64,000 bases of DNA. Source: Ptychodera flava (lineage: Eukaryota; Hemichordata; Enteropneusta; Ptychoderidae). The translations under genes were made by a program, and so were the position numbers. A model generated the notes under the pieces. That model was not told where the DNA came from and made no database searches. It worked only from the letters and a program-made list of their open reading frames with translations. Of the stretch, positions 36,101 to 50,700 are shown one piece after another. Numbering within the stretch: position 1 is the stretch's first letter; every line of letters begins with the position of its first letter. The stretch spans positions 40,650,244 through 40,714,243 of the forward strand of contig NC_091929.1 of NCBI RefSeq assembly GCF_041260155.1, read 5' to 3'.

Positions 36101-39100
36101 TCCGTCATGATCAGAAAGACAGTCTCATCTTCCTCTTCAGCGTTGCTCAACCAACCCCAATCTATGTCTTTCCTGCATGTCAATCTTTTCCTCCAACTGA
36201 TGTGAAGTTGGTGTCAAGAACGTTCAAGGCTCGAAGTTCTCTATTACTACTCCTCTTAGTTGGCTTTATGAGATGGGTCAAGGGCTCTCAACATGTCAAT
36301 AAGAGTCTTGTTAAATTTGTCAGTCATGCCATTAACCTGCGGTATCTTGTAGTGCGACTTTTAGTGGTACCTGCAAGTCTGCACAACTTCTTAATGATTT
36401 GACTTTGGAAATTTTTTCCCTTGTTTGCGTGGATCCCAGCAGGAATTCATAAAAATGAAACTATTTCAATATAACTTTAGCAACAGCAGTTATCCTTGAG
36501 CTCGATGTTTATATTGGGTATGCTCGTGCGTACCTCATAAATGGCCCTTCACAACAATACTTGTGAGTGGATCATAGTGTTGCTGTGGCAGATTTTTTTT
36601 CTAAATTCCTTGTCTCGCATTTCAGCTACCTTCTTATTTTCATGTGCCATATACCCTTATTCTTCTTTCATTTCTTTGCAATGTACACTGTGAGGCTGGA
36701 TTGGAGCAAGGCGTTAGTAAACTGCGCTCTATTGCAATCTTCTCATGAATTGACGAGTTAGTATATAGTCCCTGTCCAGGAAAGGTCTTCCACCGTTTTG
36801 TTGTTATTCAGTTGTGCAAAGAATGTACTTAAGGGCAATAGCATATGGATGGGCTGGTTAATTCTGTCTCTGATAGCACTCATAGAATGAAACCATTTGA
36901 AACAAAAGAAAACCGCCATTCTTGGCTCTCAACTCTTCGAATGCCCTGTCTGGTAACTGCTCATGAACTGCTGAGAGTTGTTTGGTCAGGGATATAACCC
37001 AAGCATTGGTGATCGGCAGACATATATTAATGAAGAGGATTAGGGAGGGCAATAACATATATGGACTGTTTCTCTGAAATACTATACAGAAAAAGCGGGG
37101 TAAAGTTATAGGCACACGCTCGACGCAGATAAGGCTTGTATAAACCGAATAATGCTTGCAATAGAATATGGCTATACACTGGTCGTCGCAAAACACACTT
37201 CCACTCCTATCACATATACACACTCATGCACCCAGGCAAGAGAGACTTCTTTCAGTGTGCTCAACTGCCAAAGTGGCCATGGTGTCTTTATTTCCCTATG
37301 TGAAACAAAGATCAAGTTCATGTGATTTGCCTTGCCAAAGCTCAAAAAAGATTTGATCATCAAAATAGCTACTAAATGCTAATAAATCTCCACAACAAAC
37401 AGAGTAAAAGTTAATGTAGATCTCTTAAAACTTTTATGCATGATTACATGACGGATGCCTAGGTTATGAGCTAATAAATAAATGTTTACAAAGCGAGTGC
37501 TTCCCAATATAAAACATAGGTCAAGTCTATGTGAGTTGCCGTGTCAATGGTCAAGCTTCGGGATTTACACTACACGTCTGGCACTATAGGGCATTGATGG
37601 CAGATCCCATAGAGTGTAATGTATATGGTTTTCATATCACTGAAACAATTAAAGTGTACGCTTAAAGAATGAATAAATGAAATTTTAAAAGTAAATTTAT
37701 CTGTTGCTAGTAACATTGACAAAATATTAAATGTTATGAGCCCATGAGTCCTGTTGATCGATATAGTCCATGAGCCAGACCCCCAAAATTGGTCGATTGG
37801 TACCATTTGGGTGGGCAAATTCCCCCATACATTTTCTGAAAGCCCGAAATCTGAACTTTCTGAAAATCTTTGGTGGACATGTCTCAGAAGTAGCTTTCTG
37901 TCTCAAAAGTTGTTGTTATGGCAACCATACTAAAAATCTTAAAAGTTAAGAATACTATACAAAACTGACTATTTAGTGAACAGCAAAAGATATTTACATG
38001 ATTTCATGACACATACTGGTACCTCACATTATGGCCTTTCAGTTGACCCCATGACCTTGAACATTCTGGGTCAAGGTCAAGAGGTCATGCCCATAACATC
38101 TCAGAATTTTTGTAAAATCAAGCATTTTTCACAAATACTTTTCTGCTACGTTTACATAACATATAATAGAAACTCAAAAACTTGCTCAACAATAGCCACA
38201 GATGTGTGCTCTTTGAAATTAGTATGTTTTGTATCAGGGATGATGTCGTTAGTGAGTAATTACCAAGGCAACCATATGTGTGTTTTCAGTTATGCATGTA
38301 GCCTATGAGCCAGACCCCAAATTTTGTCAATTTGCTTCCATTTGACTCAAGTGGGGAACAAAGCCGCCTTTTAAACCTGAAAATCTGAATTTTGAGAAAA
38401 TCTCCATTGGACAGTTTGCTGAATACGCTTTCAGTGTAAATATTGTTGTAGTGGAATGAGCATTCAAAAGCATTAAAATTAAGCATACTATGTAAAATAG
38501 ATTATCAAATACACGACAAAAGATATTTGATTGATTTAAGGATGCATATCAATAGTTCGCATTGCTTCTTAATTGACCCCATGACCTTTAGATTTGTAGG
38601 TAAAGGTCAATAGGCATTGCCTTCAGCAACTTAGAAATTGTTTGTGGGATTTTTTTGCAAATAGCTTTGCAACATTTTTACCAAACCAAAAGTACAAACA
38701 TGAAAACCTAGTTAGCTATAAGAGCTAATGCGATCTCTTTCAAATACTATGTTTTTATCATATACCTTGTTGACAGGGCGGCAATCACCATAGCAACCAT
38801 CAATGCATTTTCAGATACAGTAATAGAGCGACATTGGACATACCTTTGCATGTATATTAATGGTTATAAAATCATAACTTTTGTGTGCTAAGTACACAGC
38901 AATGTCAACTAAAGTCATATCGACAGTAAAAGAGGTCAAAAGGCAAATATACGTAAGTGAGTTTGATTGTTTAAAAACAAAATTTGGCAAAGTTTTATGT
39001 TTTGTTTTCATGATTGAAGTAACATGTTCACTTATCAAAAATGAGTATCTGTGTCGGACCAACGTAGTTAGTGGGAGATGATTATAAGCTTGTCAACGAG

Positions 39101-42100
39101 TGGACAAGTAGTCTGATCTCAAGAGATACCGATATACTATAACTTTTTCCGAATTTCATGTTGAGCTACCCTGTATCTCCAGATAAATGCTTTTGGTTGT
39201 TATTTTCCATTGGGGCGGAGCTTAAGTCACATGGGAAAATTAAAGCTTTAACAAGAGGTCTAGCAGCCGATAGACTTCTGCTGTTATGTATTGCTTAAAA
39301 ATAAAAAAGGTCAGGTTTTGTTTGTAAATAAACTTTGTAATACTGATACATCTGCTTATGTCGATTTTAGGAACACTGAACAAGGACATTCTTGCAAATG
39401 CATGTATTACTATTATATAATAATGGGCTCTTGTTTTTCATCTCTACCATAAATATGCAAGTATCAGCAAAATTTGAAGAAACTGAAGTAATACCTAGGA
39501 ACCTTTAAAGATAATTGTGAGAAAATTGTGTTTTTCGAACAAAAACGAAAAAAAGGCCCAAAAATTTCAAGTACGAAACTTTTCTTCTCAACCTCACTCA
39601 GGTTGTCCCTAGGAACCCACATAACACATTTCAAAGTTGATAAAAAGGAAGAAATGCCCCAAAATACAAATATGTAAATTTCACCATAATTTGAACAAAT
39701 CTAACTGAACTCAGCCAAATGAGTTGCATACCAGTATTGAAAGCAATTAGACCAGCAGTTTCAGAGAATAAAACAATTGTTGATAGATGACGGATGACGA
39801 CGGACAATCCACCTATCTGATATGCTCCACGTCACTGACAGCGGAGGTAAAAACTGCGTAACCACCTTAATTCCTGAAAAATGATCGCTGTGTCGTGAAT
39901 ATCTTGGTCCAGTTAGTTGCGCTGATTTAATGACTGTCGGTTTCAATGTTCCACATGTTGCTACAGCAAGTAGAATTGCAACTTCAGTTCGCCTTTTTTG
40001 AATCTATCTTTTCGCCTTTTGTTGAAAGTTTTGAATTTTGTCTAGGCATGTACAATACACATATCATGCGCATATAATATCCGAGTAATTAAGTAACAAA
40101 GAAACCATCAACATATAAAATAATTCAGCTTCATGCGATATTTCTCATAAAACTGGAAAAGTGAGTTGTGTAAGTAATAAAATCAAACATCTTGAAATTA
40201 AACTTCACTAGTACTCCAAGGGAGTACTATTCATTTGTTGTACATCCTATTGGTTTTGTGGTCATATACTCACTTATTTTTTTCAGACATGGAAATTCAC
40301 TTAACCTTTGGTGATTAAAATACAATTAGTCACCTCCTAAATAATCTTTAATTTAATATATATTTCAATAAAGTCAAAAAGATGATAGTGGCATTTCTTT
40401 TTTCACGCAATATCATTGTCTCGATTGAGTTTGTGAAAAATTTTGTTAAATCTAACGTAATGGATGTTTCAGAGGATGTTAATCAAAACAAGCGGGCGAA
40501 AAATGTGCAAATATTACGTCCACGTATCATTTAAGGTGCTATGACTCACATCTTAATAAGCTCGGGGAACTCAATTTTTGGAAAGGTTTGTTCAAAGCAA
40601 CCAAAATTTGCAAATTTGAAACTGTATTACATATTGTATAATCTAGACCGCGGAGAAAAAGTGTTCCCACAAGAAAACACTTAGTAGACTTGAATGTGAA
40701 AATTCAGTTCAATCTACTATTAACTGCAATCTGAGTCTAGGGTGTCACAAAGGGATGCTACAAATGTAAATACTGGAGTCTATCAGAAAAAGATGTATAA
40801 TTTATGAAAGAACAAAATATGTTATAAAGGGGCTAAACAAGAGAACCCCTACATCAAGCAGTAGACTTGAGGCCAAACATAAGTCTTTGGGAAAATGCTG
40901 TAGAAAGGATGATGGCTATAACGTCTAGGGGTATTGTAGCAGCAGAAGCACACTGCCACCGCAGCTGCTATACAGTACTCGACAGAACTAACGCAACAAA
41001 AGGCGGCAAGCCTCGAGCAGGCCACAGGCTTGCCCCAGGCCAGCTCAGGCTCACATAGGCTTGCCTGGGTCTGCTACAAAAACCCTTGATTTTACTGAAT
41101 GCACAGTCTGAGCTTGTGTTTGATAGCTGGCATACCTTTACCAACATTACCTTGTCGTGATTGGCGACAGCAGCTGGAAAATTTGTCGTAGCTTATGCTT
41201 CGTTGTTATAATATTCGACAAATATTCGATATAATGGCTAATATGAACACATCTTGTAAGACTGAAGGACAGCAAGGGGCGTAAACAAGTGACAAGATGG
41301 AGTTCAGTTCAGATACAGCGCTGTGATGGAGATACTTGTAGAGTTCAGTAATTTTTCCCCACATAAATGAAAATTGGTCAAGGAAAGCATATTGGTCAAG
41401 GAAAGAGCCGATACCGTGCAACAAAATATTTGGAAAATGGAATTCGATTGTATGGTCGTAAATGTCCAGAGTCGTTCATTGCCGTCCACACGACGTTAGG
41501 TCGTTATCATCCAGCTGCCAGTGAATCTGATTCCGTGGAGCCATTCACGTCATTTCCAAACCCGTCGGGGATATGTTCCGACGAAGATTCGCCCAAGAAG
41601 AAAATATTTCCTTCCTTCGCTATATATGTCGTTTTACGTTTCTGCCAAGTTTTCTTTTAAAAAGTACGCCGAAGTTTTCTTTTTTTGTTCTTTAAATCGT
41701 ATGGACAGGCATTATTTCTCATCTCAAAATAGTATATGTCCCAGGACAATAGTTAAAAAAACCCACCCTAGCTGTCTTTATTTTTGGGCACATTACTAAC
41801 GCTAGGATTTTTTCCAGAATCTGAATAACAGAACTATTATTGTTCAGAGTTTTCCACTGACTTTTGACAGCAGGGCGTGACATCTGGCCACATTTTAGGT
41901 AACAGAAAAATTTGTGTAGCCTGTCCATTTACCACTCAGGCTTCCGTTAGGAGATGAAGCCATGCAAGTGGTTCTGAAAGTTTATTTTTAATTTACTAAA
42001 CAACAGACATCAAAACAGGTCCAATAATCATTATCATTCAAGGTAACTAAGAAATTTACCAGGTCCAAGGGATATATCAAAAAATGACAAAAGCAATGGG

Positions 42101-43157
42101 GTAATCTTGAACCACGAAATACTTTTGGTACCACTTGTCCGGAATGGGTACGCGTGCCCTGCCAGCTAGCTGCCCCCATCAAAATAGACCCAAAGCGACA
42201 AATCTAATACAACGTTACCAGAAATTTGATAAATATCTGATAAACATTACGTCGATGCGCAGTTAGTTTGTTCAAGCGTTTGGTTGACAGTTGATGTCTT
42301 GATATCGATGATATAATGCGTTGATATGCAGTCAGCAACAGGCTGCCCTGGTTACATTGTCCGCTGGTTCCGTAAAATTAGATATTAAATGTCTAAACCT
42401 TCGCCAATTTCAAAATTAAGACTTTCTACAGCTGAGTAGCATACACACGCAGATCTAGATCGCTTAAATTTGATAATTTTCTCTTGATACATTTTCTTCA
42501 GCATTCCCTTGTCTTACTTGTTCGGCGTCGATTTTCATGATGAGCGTCCATTTTTAGTAATCCGCGTTAATAACCCGAGGAGCCCTATACATGTAATTAT
42601 AGGAAATACGTCGATCCGAAAACCACTGGCGCAACTGGGGCAGCAACGGGTTGTCTGATGAATCTGATCTAAATCAGATGTAGGGTACGTCGACGCCTAT
42701 ACGGTATTCTGCTGCTGTTACCTCACAGCACCAGAATACCGTTTAGACGTCTGATGACCTCTTTAAGGTGGTGTGGCATGAAAAAATGTGATTTTGGGCT
42801 ATTTTCACCTTTTTTACATAAATCAGTACGTCATATACTACCACCTTGTGAGGATTGCCTTTACATGCATGCTTTGCGTGCAAACTATCAGACTGTTGTC
42901 TGGAAAGGAAGCCTTGCTTGTCATCCATATATACTAAATTTTCATGAAGGGCATGGTTGGGTTATTGAAGACCGTCGTTTGTCAATCAAATCGATAAGGG
43001 GCATACCAGGGTTGTTGGAGTTTGAGACATGTAAATGTTCAAAATAGTGCAAATTTCCGCCATGTCAATGTCTGGTAAACGGAATAAGGTATACTCCGGT
43101 ATATATAATCTCCTGACACATGGAAATATTGTTGAGTTTGAAGATCAGCTAGGTTAC

Positions 43158-43252
<95 letters not shown>

Positions 43253-45847
43253 AAGAAAATAATAATGAGGATCAATGTAAAGATTGTTACCTAGATATTA
43301 CTACTTTCTTATGAAATGCTTTATAGTGTGTTAGTGGTGGTTGACTAATGTACGTTAGAATTACTGGTACTGTATTTTGATAAAACCCATGCAAGGGAAA
43401 ACGTAGAGGATCATAGAAAGTCAACATAACATTGGTCGTTGGTCATTTGTAATTAGTAAATTAACGATGAACGTTAATATGTTTGTTTTATTTAGTGCTA
43501 TTTACTTTTGATCAAGCGGTTCAAAACAGTAGTTTTATTATTAGCTCTATCAGACACATTTCATTTTGTTATCTTTCGTTGATATATTTACGGCTGATGT
43601 CCAGCAGCATTAAAAACTTATTTCTGACTGGTCTATTTCTTTGTTAGATCAGGTGCGGGCCACGCATATAAAGGCATAAGTACTGAGGCTCAGTACGTTG
43701 TTCAAATTGTCACGTTAAAGTTCAGATGTCATGTCACTAATGATTTTGCTTTTACGTGAACGTTCGAAAAAACATTAAAATGACACATGTTTGTTTACAG
43801 TAGTATGAAAATTCTGAAGCTAATTCTATTGTATAGCTAATAGCTGTAGGCTGTTAGCTTAATATAAGCTTGTTGATATTGCTTATCATTGATAATTATG
43901 ATGTTTAATACAAACTGGTACCATAAAATACTCTTTCCGTGTAAAAACATACATGTAACACCATAGAAATCACCATTTTATTCTATGTTTAACCTTGTTC
44001 TTTCATTGACCTTGACCTTGGTTTGGAAAGAGCATCAGACAAAGTGGTCAAATTTAATACCGGTAGAAGCACATGTATCGTTTGTAAAAGACAAGAGTGC
44101 ATCTTTGCTGACAAGAGTGCACCTTGCTTGAAAATGTCAAAAAGTGCACAACAAAAGAGACACTATTTCTGTGCATAGCCACCTGTAATGTAAACTTTCC
44201 ATGTTTTGAACTTTGACCTCATTTGGTCATGTACGCTTGACCTTGACTTTAAGGTCACATCTTGAGTGAAAGTTAGAATGTGTAACATATCCTATTTATG
44301 TTATCAATTTTGGTATGAACATTTTCATAAAGCAGGATATTCACTTTTGTATACAATTGTACTTTCTAAATAATTCAGATGTTTGTTTCTATGGCAACGG
44401 TTTTCACCCATTACTAAGCTACCAAAACTTTTCAGAAAATTCAGAGTTTCAACTTTCAGAAATATATAAAGTGTGAGATTGCCCTCTGCTTGCCCCAAAT
44501 AGTACCAATTGACCATAATTGGGGCCTGGCTCATAGAGTACATGTATAACTGAAAACACACAGATGGTTGCCTTGGTAATTACTCACTACCAACAACATC
44601 CCTGATACATAACATACTAATTTTCAAAGAGCACATATCTGTGGCTATGTCTGAACAAGTTTTTGAGTTTCTATCATATTTTATGTTAATGTAGCAGAAA
44701 AGTATTTATGAAAAATGCTCTATTTTATCGAAATTCTGAGATGTTATGGGCATGACCTATTGACCTTGACCCAGAATGTTCAAGGTCATGGGGTCATTTG
44801 AAAGGCCATGATGTGAGGTACCAGTGTCTGTCTTGAAATCAAGTAAATATCTTTTACCGTTCCCTAGAAAATCAGTTTTATCTAAAATCTTAGCTTTTAA
44901 GATTGTAAGTATTGTTGCCATGACAACGACTTTGAGACAGAAAGCTACTTCTGCGACCTGTCCACCAAAGATTTTCAGAAAGTTCAGATTTTGGGCTTTC
45001 AGAAAATGTATGGTGGAATTTGCCCACCCAAATGGTACCAATAACCTATCTGGCTCATGGACTAATATACAATGGTTAGTCTTACCATTGTCTTGAAAAG
45101 GAAGAATGTCATAAATATACACAGTTCTCAGTTCTTTAATAACTTGGTGATATCTTGTCCGATCAATTCAAGATCCCTCGTTCTAACATTGACAGATTAA
45201 ACTAATATTTCTGTCTACTAAATGGTTGCCATGAGAACAACTTTGATGAGTATATAGATCACTTACTCTAATATTAAATGTTTTGTTGCATTCCAAGTAT
45301 TTGATGGCATTTGGCAAAAAGGAATATATTTTGAGCGCCCAAAAAGTTGCTATCAAAACAAGCGGTACAGTAGTGGACAATGCATTTGTGCTTTTCAACC
45401 GTAAATGCTCTCATTGTTACATTTTGGATCAATCAAAGCTCTTCTAGTGGGATATAAAAAAACTATATTTCTTGCCACCAAACAGTTGTGATGCAAGCAT
45501 ACTGCCTGAGTATGAAGATCACTTTTGTTTAAAACAACCATTAAAAAATCTGTTTAAAAGTTTTAGTTGTATTTTAAGCCATTTTAATAGGATTTTTAAA
45601 AAAATATATTTGAACCCCAAATGTTTGCCATATCAACGAGAGTATCAGAATGGACAAAAAATTTGTTCGTTTCAACCAATAATAACCCTTAGCTTAATTT
45701 TTTTGCGAAAATGTACCGATGAATATTTGAATTATGGTCATTTTATCATCTTTTTTCATTAGCATTATTATTAGTGGTAGTAGTATTAGTATTAGTATTA
45801 GTATTAGTACTACTATCATTATCGTTACTATCCTCTTACTACTACTA

Positions 45848-45907
<60 letters not shown>

Positions 45908-45908
45908 A

Positions 45909-45940
<32 letters not shown>

Positions 45941-45957
45941 AACTATTAATATTATTA

Positions 45958-46027
<70 letters not shown>

Positions 46028-47723
46028 AAGTTTAGGGGCTATAAGTATTATATAGAAATCTAAAACAGTTCATTAAAACTGTGGGACTTCTGAAAAAAAG
46101 GTGTTATTACTCCTGAATGGTTGCCATGGAAACATCTCACATTGAAATGAGTGTGAATTTTTTTGGTTTGCGAACTAGAAAACCCCTTATTATCAATTTT
46201 TTACATCAATTAATAGTTCTTAATAGGAATTAGGGAAAAAGTAACATATTCAATCCCAAAATAGTTACTATGGCAACTCGAAGCTTTAAAATAAGTCCGG
46301 CATTTGTGTTCTCTGACCCGAACTTCCCCACTTGATAATTTCATATCAATCAAAGTAATTTTTCATGGGATATTAGAAAAACTGAAATTTTCAACACATA
46401 AAATGGTTACCATGGAAACATAGGGCAGTGAAAGCGATATCATATTTGGTCTTTTCGACCCAAAATACCCTTATGTGGAAATTTTCACTGAATTGAACCT
46501 ATTATTATTCGTGTTATTATTTCTATATAATACTTTATTATTAATTGCTGGAAGATTTTAGTGTATTGGTATAGGCATCTAAGCGTACAAATTAAGTGGG
46601 GTTCTAGTTTGAGTAAACCAGTTATTGTGGCTGTAGGTACCCGTCAAGGAGGATTATCGTCTCCTTTTCTTTTCAATTTGTTTTATCAAGATTTAGTGGA
46701 TGAATTGTCGTCATGTGTTGGAGGTATCAGGATTAATAATTTGTCTTTAATGTTTTTGTTATGCTGACGACTTATTGTTAGCTAGCCTTTCTGTTACTGG
46801 TCTTCAAAATATGATCGAGATTGCAAACAAATATATTGCAAATCATGCCTTGTGTTTTCAATCCTAAAAAGACAAGCTGTGTTATTTTCGGTAAGTGTAC
46901 ACTTACACCACATCCATATTGGTTACTGAGTGGTGTAAGACTGGATGAATGCGAAAGTGTGAACTATTTAGGTGTTACACTTTCATCGTCTAATCCTAAT
47001 GACACATCAGAAATAGAATAATGCATGTAGGAAAGCTTTTTATGGATTCAAGGCGCTGGATTCAGTAATGGCCATATTGACTGTAATGTACTCGCTTATG
47101 TATGGAATGCTGCCATAAGACCAGTTTTATTGTATGGTATTAACTGTGTACACATGTCTAAATCATCAATTAGTGAGGCCGAAAAAATCCAGTCAAAATT
47201 ATTAAAAGCTGGGTTTGGCATTCATAAATATTGTAGAAGTACTTCTTTCCTGAAGGCAATTAATGTTAGGAAAATTGATACGTCTCTTGAAATCAGTTCT
47301 CTTGATTTGATAAAATCCATCTTCAGTAATAAATCTCGTGCACGTTGTTTTTACCTGCATCTTTTGAATATGCATTTATGTGGTAGATTGCATGGTCACA
47401 CTGATTTAGTATCACGTGTTAATAGAATTTGTGTCAGAAATGGTATTTCACTTTTGCGGTATATTTTTGACAAGCGATATTCTCAATCGATCCTTCAAAA
47501 TATGAAAACATGTTCAAGGCCAGATGGGCTGACTGACAGCATTCGCCAGTTGCTACTTGCAAAAGATTTACATAGTCGTCATCTTCTTAATATGTTATTA
47601 AGACCATTTTAAACTTGGGATTTTTTTTTTGTCTTGTACCGAGTGTTTTCATTTAATACCTGATTTTTAAATTGTCATTGTATTATGTTTTGTATTTCTC
47701 TTCTTTTGAAGGCTTTATAATAA

Positions 47724-47759
<36 letters not shown>

Positions 47760-50700
47760 TAATTATTATTATTATTATTTTCAAGTAAATAACAAGTATT
47801 ATATTTTTGTTTTGTTATCATCGCTATTGGTTTTTAAAAATTCCAGAAGAAATCTGGTGAACCTCGCATAGCCTATATATTGGAGAGGTTCAAGGAAAAT
47901 CAAAATGGTTATGGACAACTCTTTGATGTCCTTGAGACATCTGGACATAGCGAAATGGTATTGAGGACTTTGAGACCAGGCCTGAAAGTTGGTAGGTAGA
48001 TAACTGATATGGAGAAAGGACATGTCGCAATCCATCCATGGTGATATAAGCCAGGGTCATGTAATAATATGCTATTTAATATTCACTGCACATTTGTCTG
48101 TTACCTAGTAGTCTTAGAATGACTGGGGAACACATATGTAGATTACGAATAGTTCAAAGTCTCTGTCAAGTTCAGAATTTGTATCATGGCTAAAAAGTAA
48201 ATGTAATTCATTAACAACGAAAGTCAGGTAGGTAGGTAGACAAATACATTGATATGGAGAGGACGATTTTTATAACATGCACACCGTACCCTTTTCAAAG
48301 CATAAAGTAAAGTGACAAAGGTGGTTTACTATGAAAGAGAGGTTTGTGTTTGAACTTTTAATCAGTCAATGTGTTCATAACCAGACAAAGTGGTTGCAAA
48401 TTATCATCTTTGTAGACTATAAACTCTTCACAGTAAGAAAGCAAAACATCGAATAATTCATTGCCATCGTTCGTACCGAGGTTTTAAAACATGAACGCGT
48501 CATACTGTTTAATCGTCATTCATTTCCTTGCTCACAAATTTCGGGTATCATATTTTTAAAAAATTCTGTTAAATCGAAAACATTCATAAGAAATTTCCGT
48601 TTCTTTAAACATAGGTGCATCATCCAGTCAGACAAAAGGTGGACCTGATCATGAAGGTAATTTCAGGCAGTGTAAAGGTAGTTCTCCAAGAACTTGAAAG
48701 TTTTAAAATCCACCTGACTCTTTTCTGGGAAACTCTGGAAATGGTTTACACCCTTTAGGCGCGTTAAATAAAATTCTTTGTTTACCGTCCGCGTGCTGAT
48801 AGGTTTTCAGAAAAATTAAGAAAAAAAACACAATGTTAACACTATTGCAAATAAATTATTATTTTTGTAAAAGAAACCAAATTAAAACTAAGCTTATGTC
48901 AATACACTTGTGCTCTTCGTCTGTATTGATTTTTTCCCTGGCTGGCCGGTAGATATTTCAAAAATCCATGGACGGCAAACAAATAATTCTCTTTAAGTGG
49001 CCGTAGCAAGATTTTTTTATCTCTGTGCCTTCACGTTGCTGACAACGATGCCTAAATGATGAAGCGCTATTTTGGAAAAATTATCGCCATCTTACTCGAA
49101 AAATGTCTTAATATACGTCTTATATATCTTCGAATAATTATAGCTGTAGTGTCTAGTCTGCCATATACACGGATATTCAGCAGTAGGCACAAAAGGAACA
49201 ATATATATAATCTATTAGTAGCATCAAACGAATCACTGAAAGTGTGTTGTTTCAAAAGTGTGTATTATGACAGGATTAGCTTTGATCTCGTGTTGCGTTT
49301 GGTAAAAGACATATAACATCAAACATTTTAAATGTTTCATGAGACTGACGTGTCATGACAGATTACAACGACACCGTTTACAGCTTATTTTAAATGATCG
49401 ATGGATAATATCATTCGGATGACAAAAATAACATAGGACGCAATTACCGCTCCTCTACCGCATGTTACTAGTGTAAGAGCTAAAATGAATCAGTCTCAAG
49501 CATTTACAGGTGTAATATGTTAAAAACAAAATATGACTTTATATTTTTCCTTGAAAAAAAAAGTTTTGAATCATCTTGCAAAACTGACATGTTTCACTTT
49601 CACAGCATGCATTACTTGGACATGTGTTTGATTGGCCATTTTAATGACCCAATGTTCAGTGCCGCAATCATGGGTTTATCAATTTAATGAAATTACGAGT
49701 TTACGATTACGAAGTATATTCAAATGCCTCTACATCTAATTTCCACTTACTTTCGAGCAACTAAAATATTTGTCTAGAAACACAAATGCATGACTGAATC
49801 ATGATGTAGGAGTCATAAACATGACCTATTTTGGAAACGAAGATGTTTTGTAGCTTATTTACTCTCACTTACGTTCTCAATTTTAGAGCTCCTTCGAGGT
49901 GTTCATGAAATGTTCAGTACACTGATGGAAGGTCAGAGAAGGACATCAGCTGAAATGTCAGATCTAAAAGACGAAGTTAAAAAGATAAATCTTCAATTGG
50001 AGAAAATTAACAGAATAGAGCAGGCATTACAGGAGATCCAAAAAGGTAATTTTTTGAAAGGGGTGTATTTGTACAAATACAATTGATACGGAAATGTTGT
50101 CCTGAAAGTTCATTTCAAAATTGCGAAGGGAAAAAAATTGAAAAAAGTACAGACTCTTTTCACTTACAAAGAATATAAATGGCGCATTTCACTGAAGGCC
50201 TAAATCAAGGTATGGAAGTTATCATTTATAAGTTACAATATATAATTACATTGTTACGAAGGATAATTATAAAATTATTTATACTCATAAATCACTGCTA
50301 GTGTTTAAATTGTGAAGATGAGGTAATGTTTTAGGCAATCGGCTTATTTTTGCTATTAATAAGCCCAAAATCGCGATGGAGTTTGATGTCCTTTATCACC
50401 CGCATCAAGTAAAAGGGTTTTTCTCTTGAACAAGAATGAGTCCAATAAACAATAAAGAGCAATTATTCATAGTTTCTATATTTCAAAATGAGTGATTCAT
50501 TAAATTCTGACTCCAAACTAATTGGCCTTAAGCTTTCCATTTTATCATCAGCATACGTGCTAAATGGTGCATATGAAACCACATCAAAATTTAAATTCGA
50601 ACCATGAGATTTACGTCACAGTAGGTGATGACACGCTACAAAACGTCGGCAAATATAAAATGGCCGTTGAAACTAGATTAGTTCTGAAAACATTGCAAGT

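Larger units (their letters stand above)
33119..47846 (+). other. Gene 2 intron 1, 14.7 kb, repeat-filled
   Basis: Phase-0 intron splitting the CARD. In genes 1 and 3 the same intron is only 581 and 431 bases. Expansion is explained by the nested elements listed separately inside it. Donor GTGATT is weak; acceptor TTAAAAATTCCAG. Confidence 0.6.

Noticed and set aside
36049..36402. 117-codon open frame on the plus strand
   Set aside because: It is the antisense of the Gypsy integrase remnant read on the minus strand.
43039..43275. Poly-isoleucine frame, and poly-Thr/Tyr/Ile frames at 45734-46055
   Set aside because: Direct translations of trinucleotide arrays.
44757..45122. 121-codon minus-strand frame and its plus-strand partner
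   Set aside because: Lies wholly within the inverted 540-bp repeat; the other copies do not preserve the frame.
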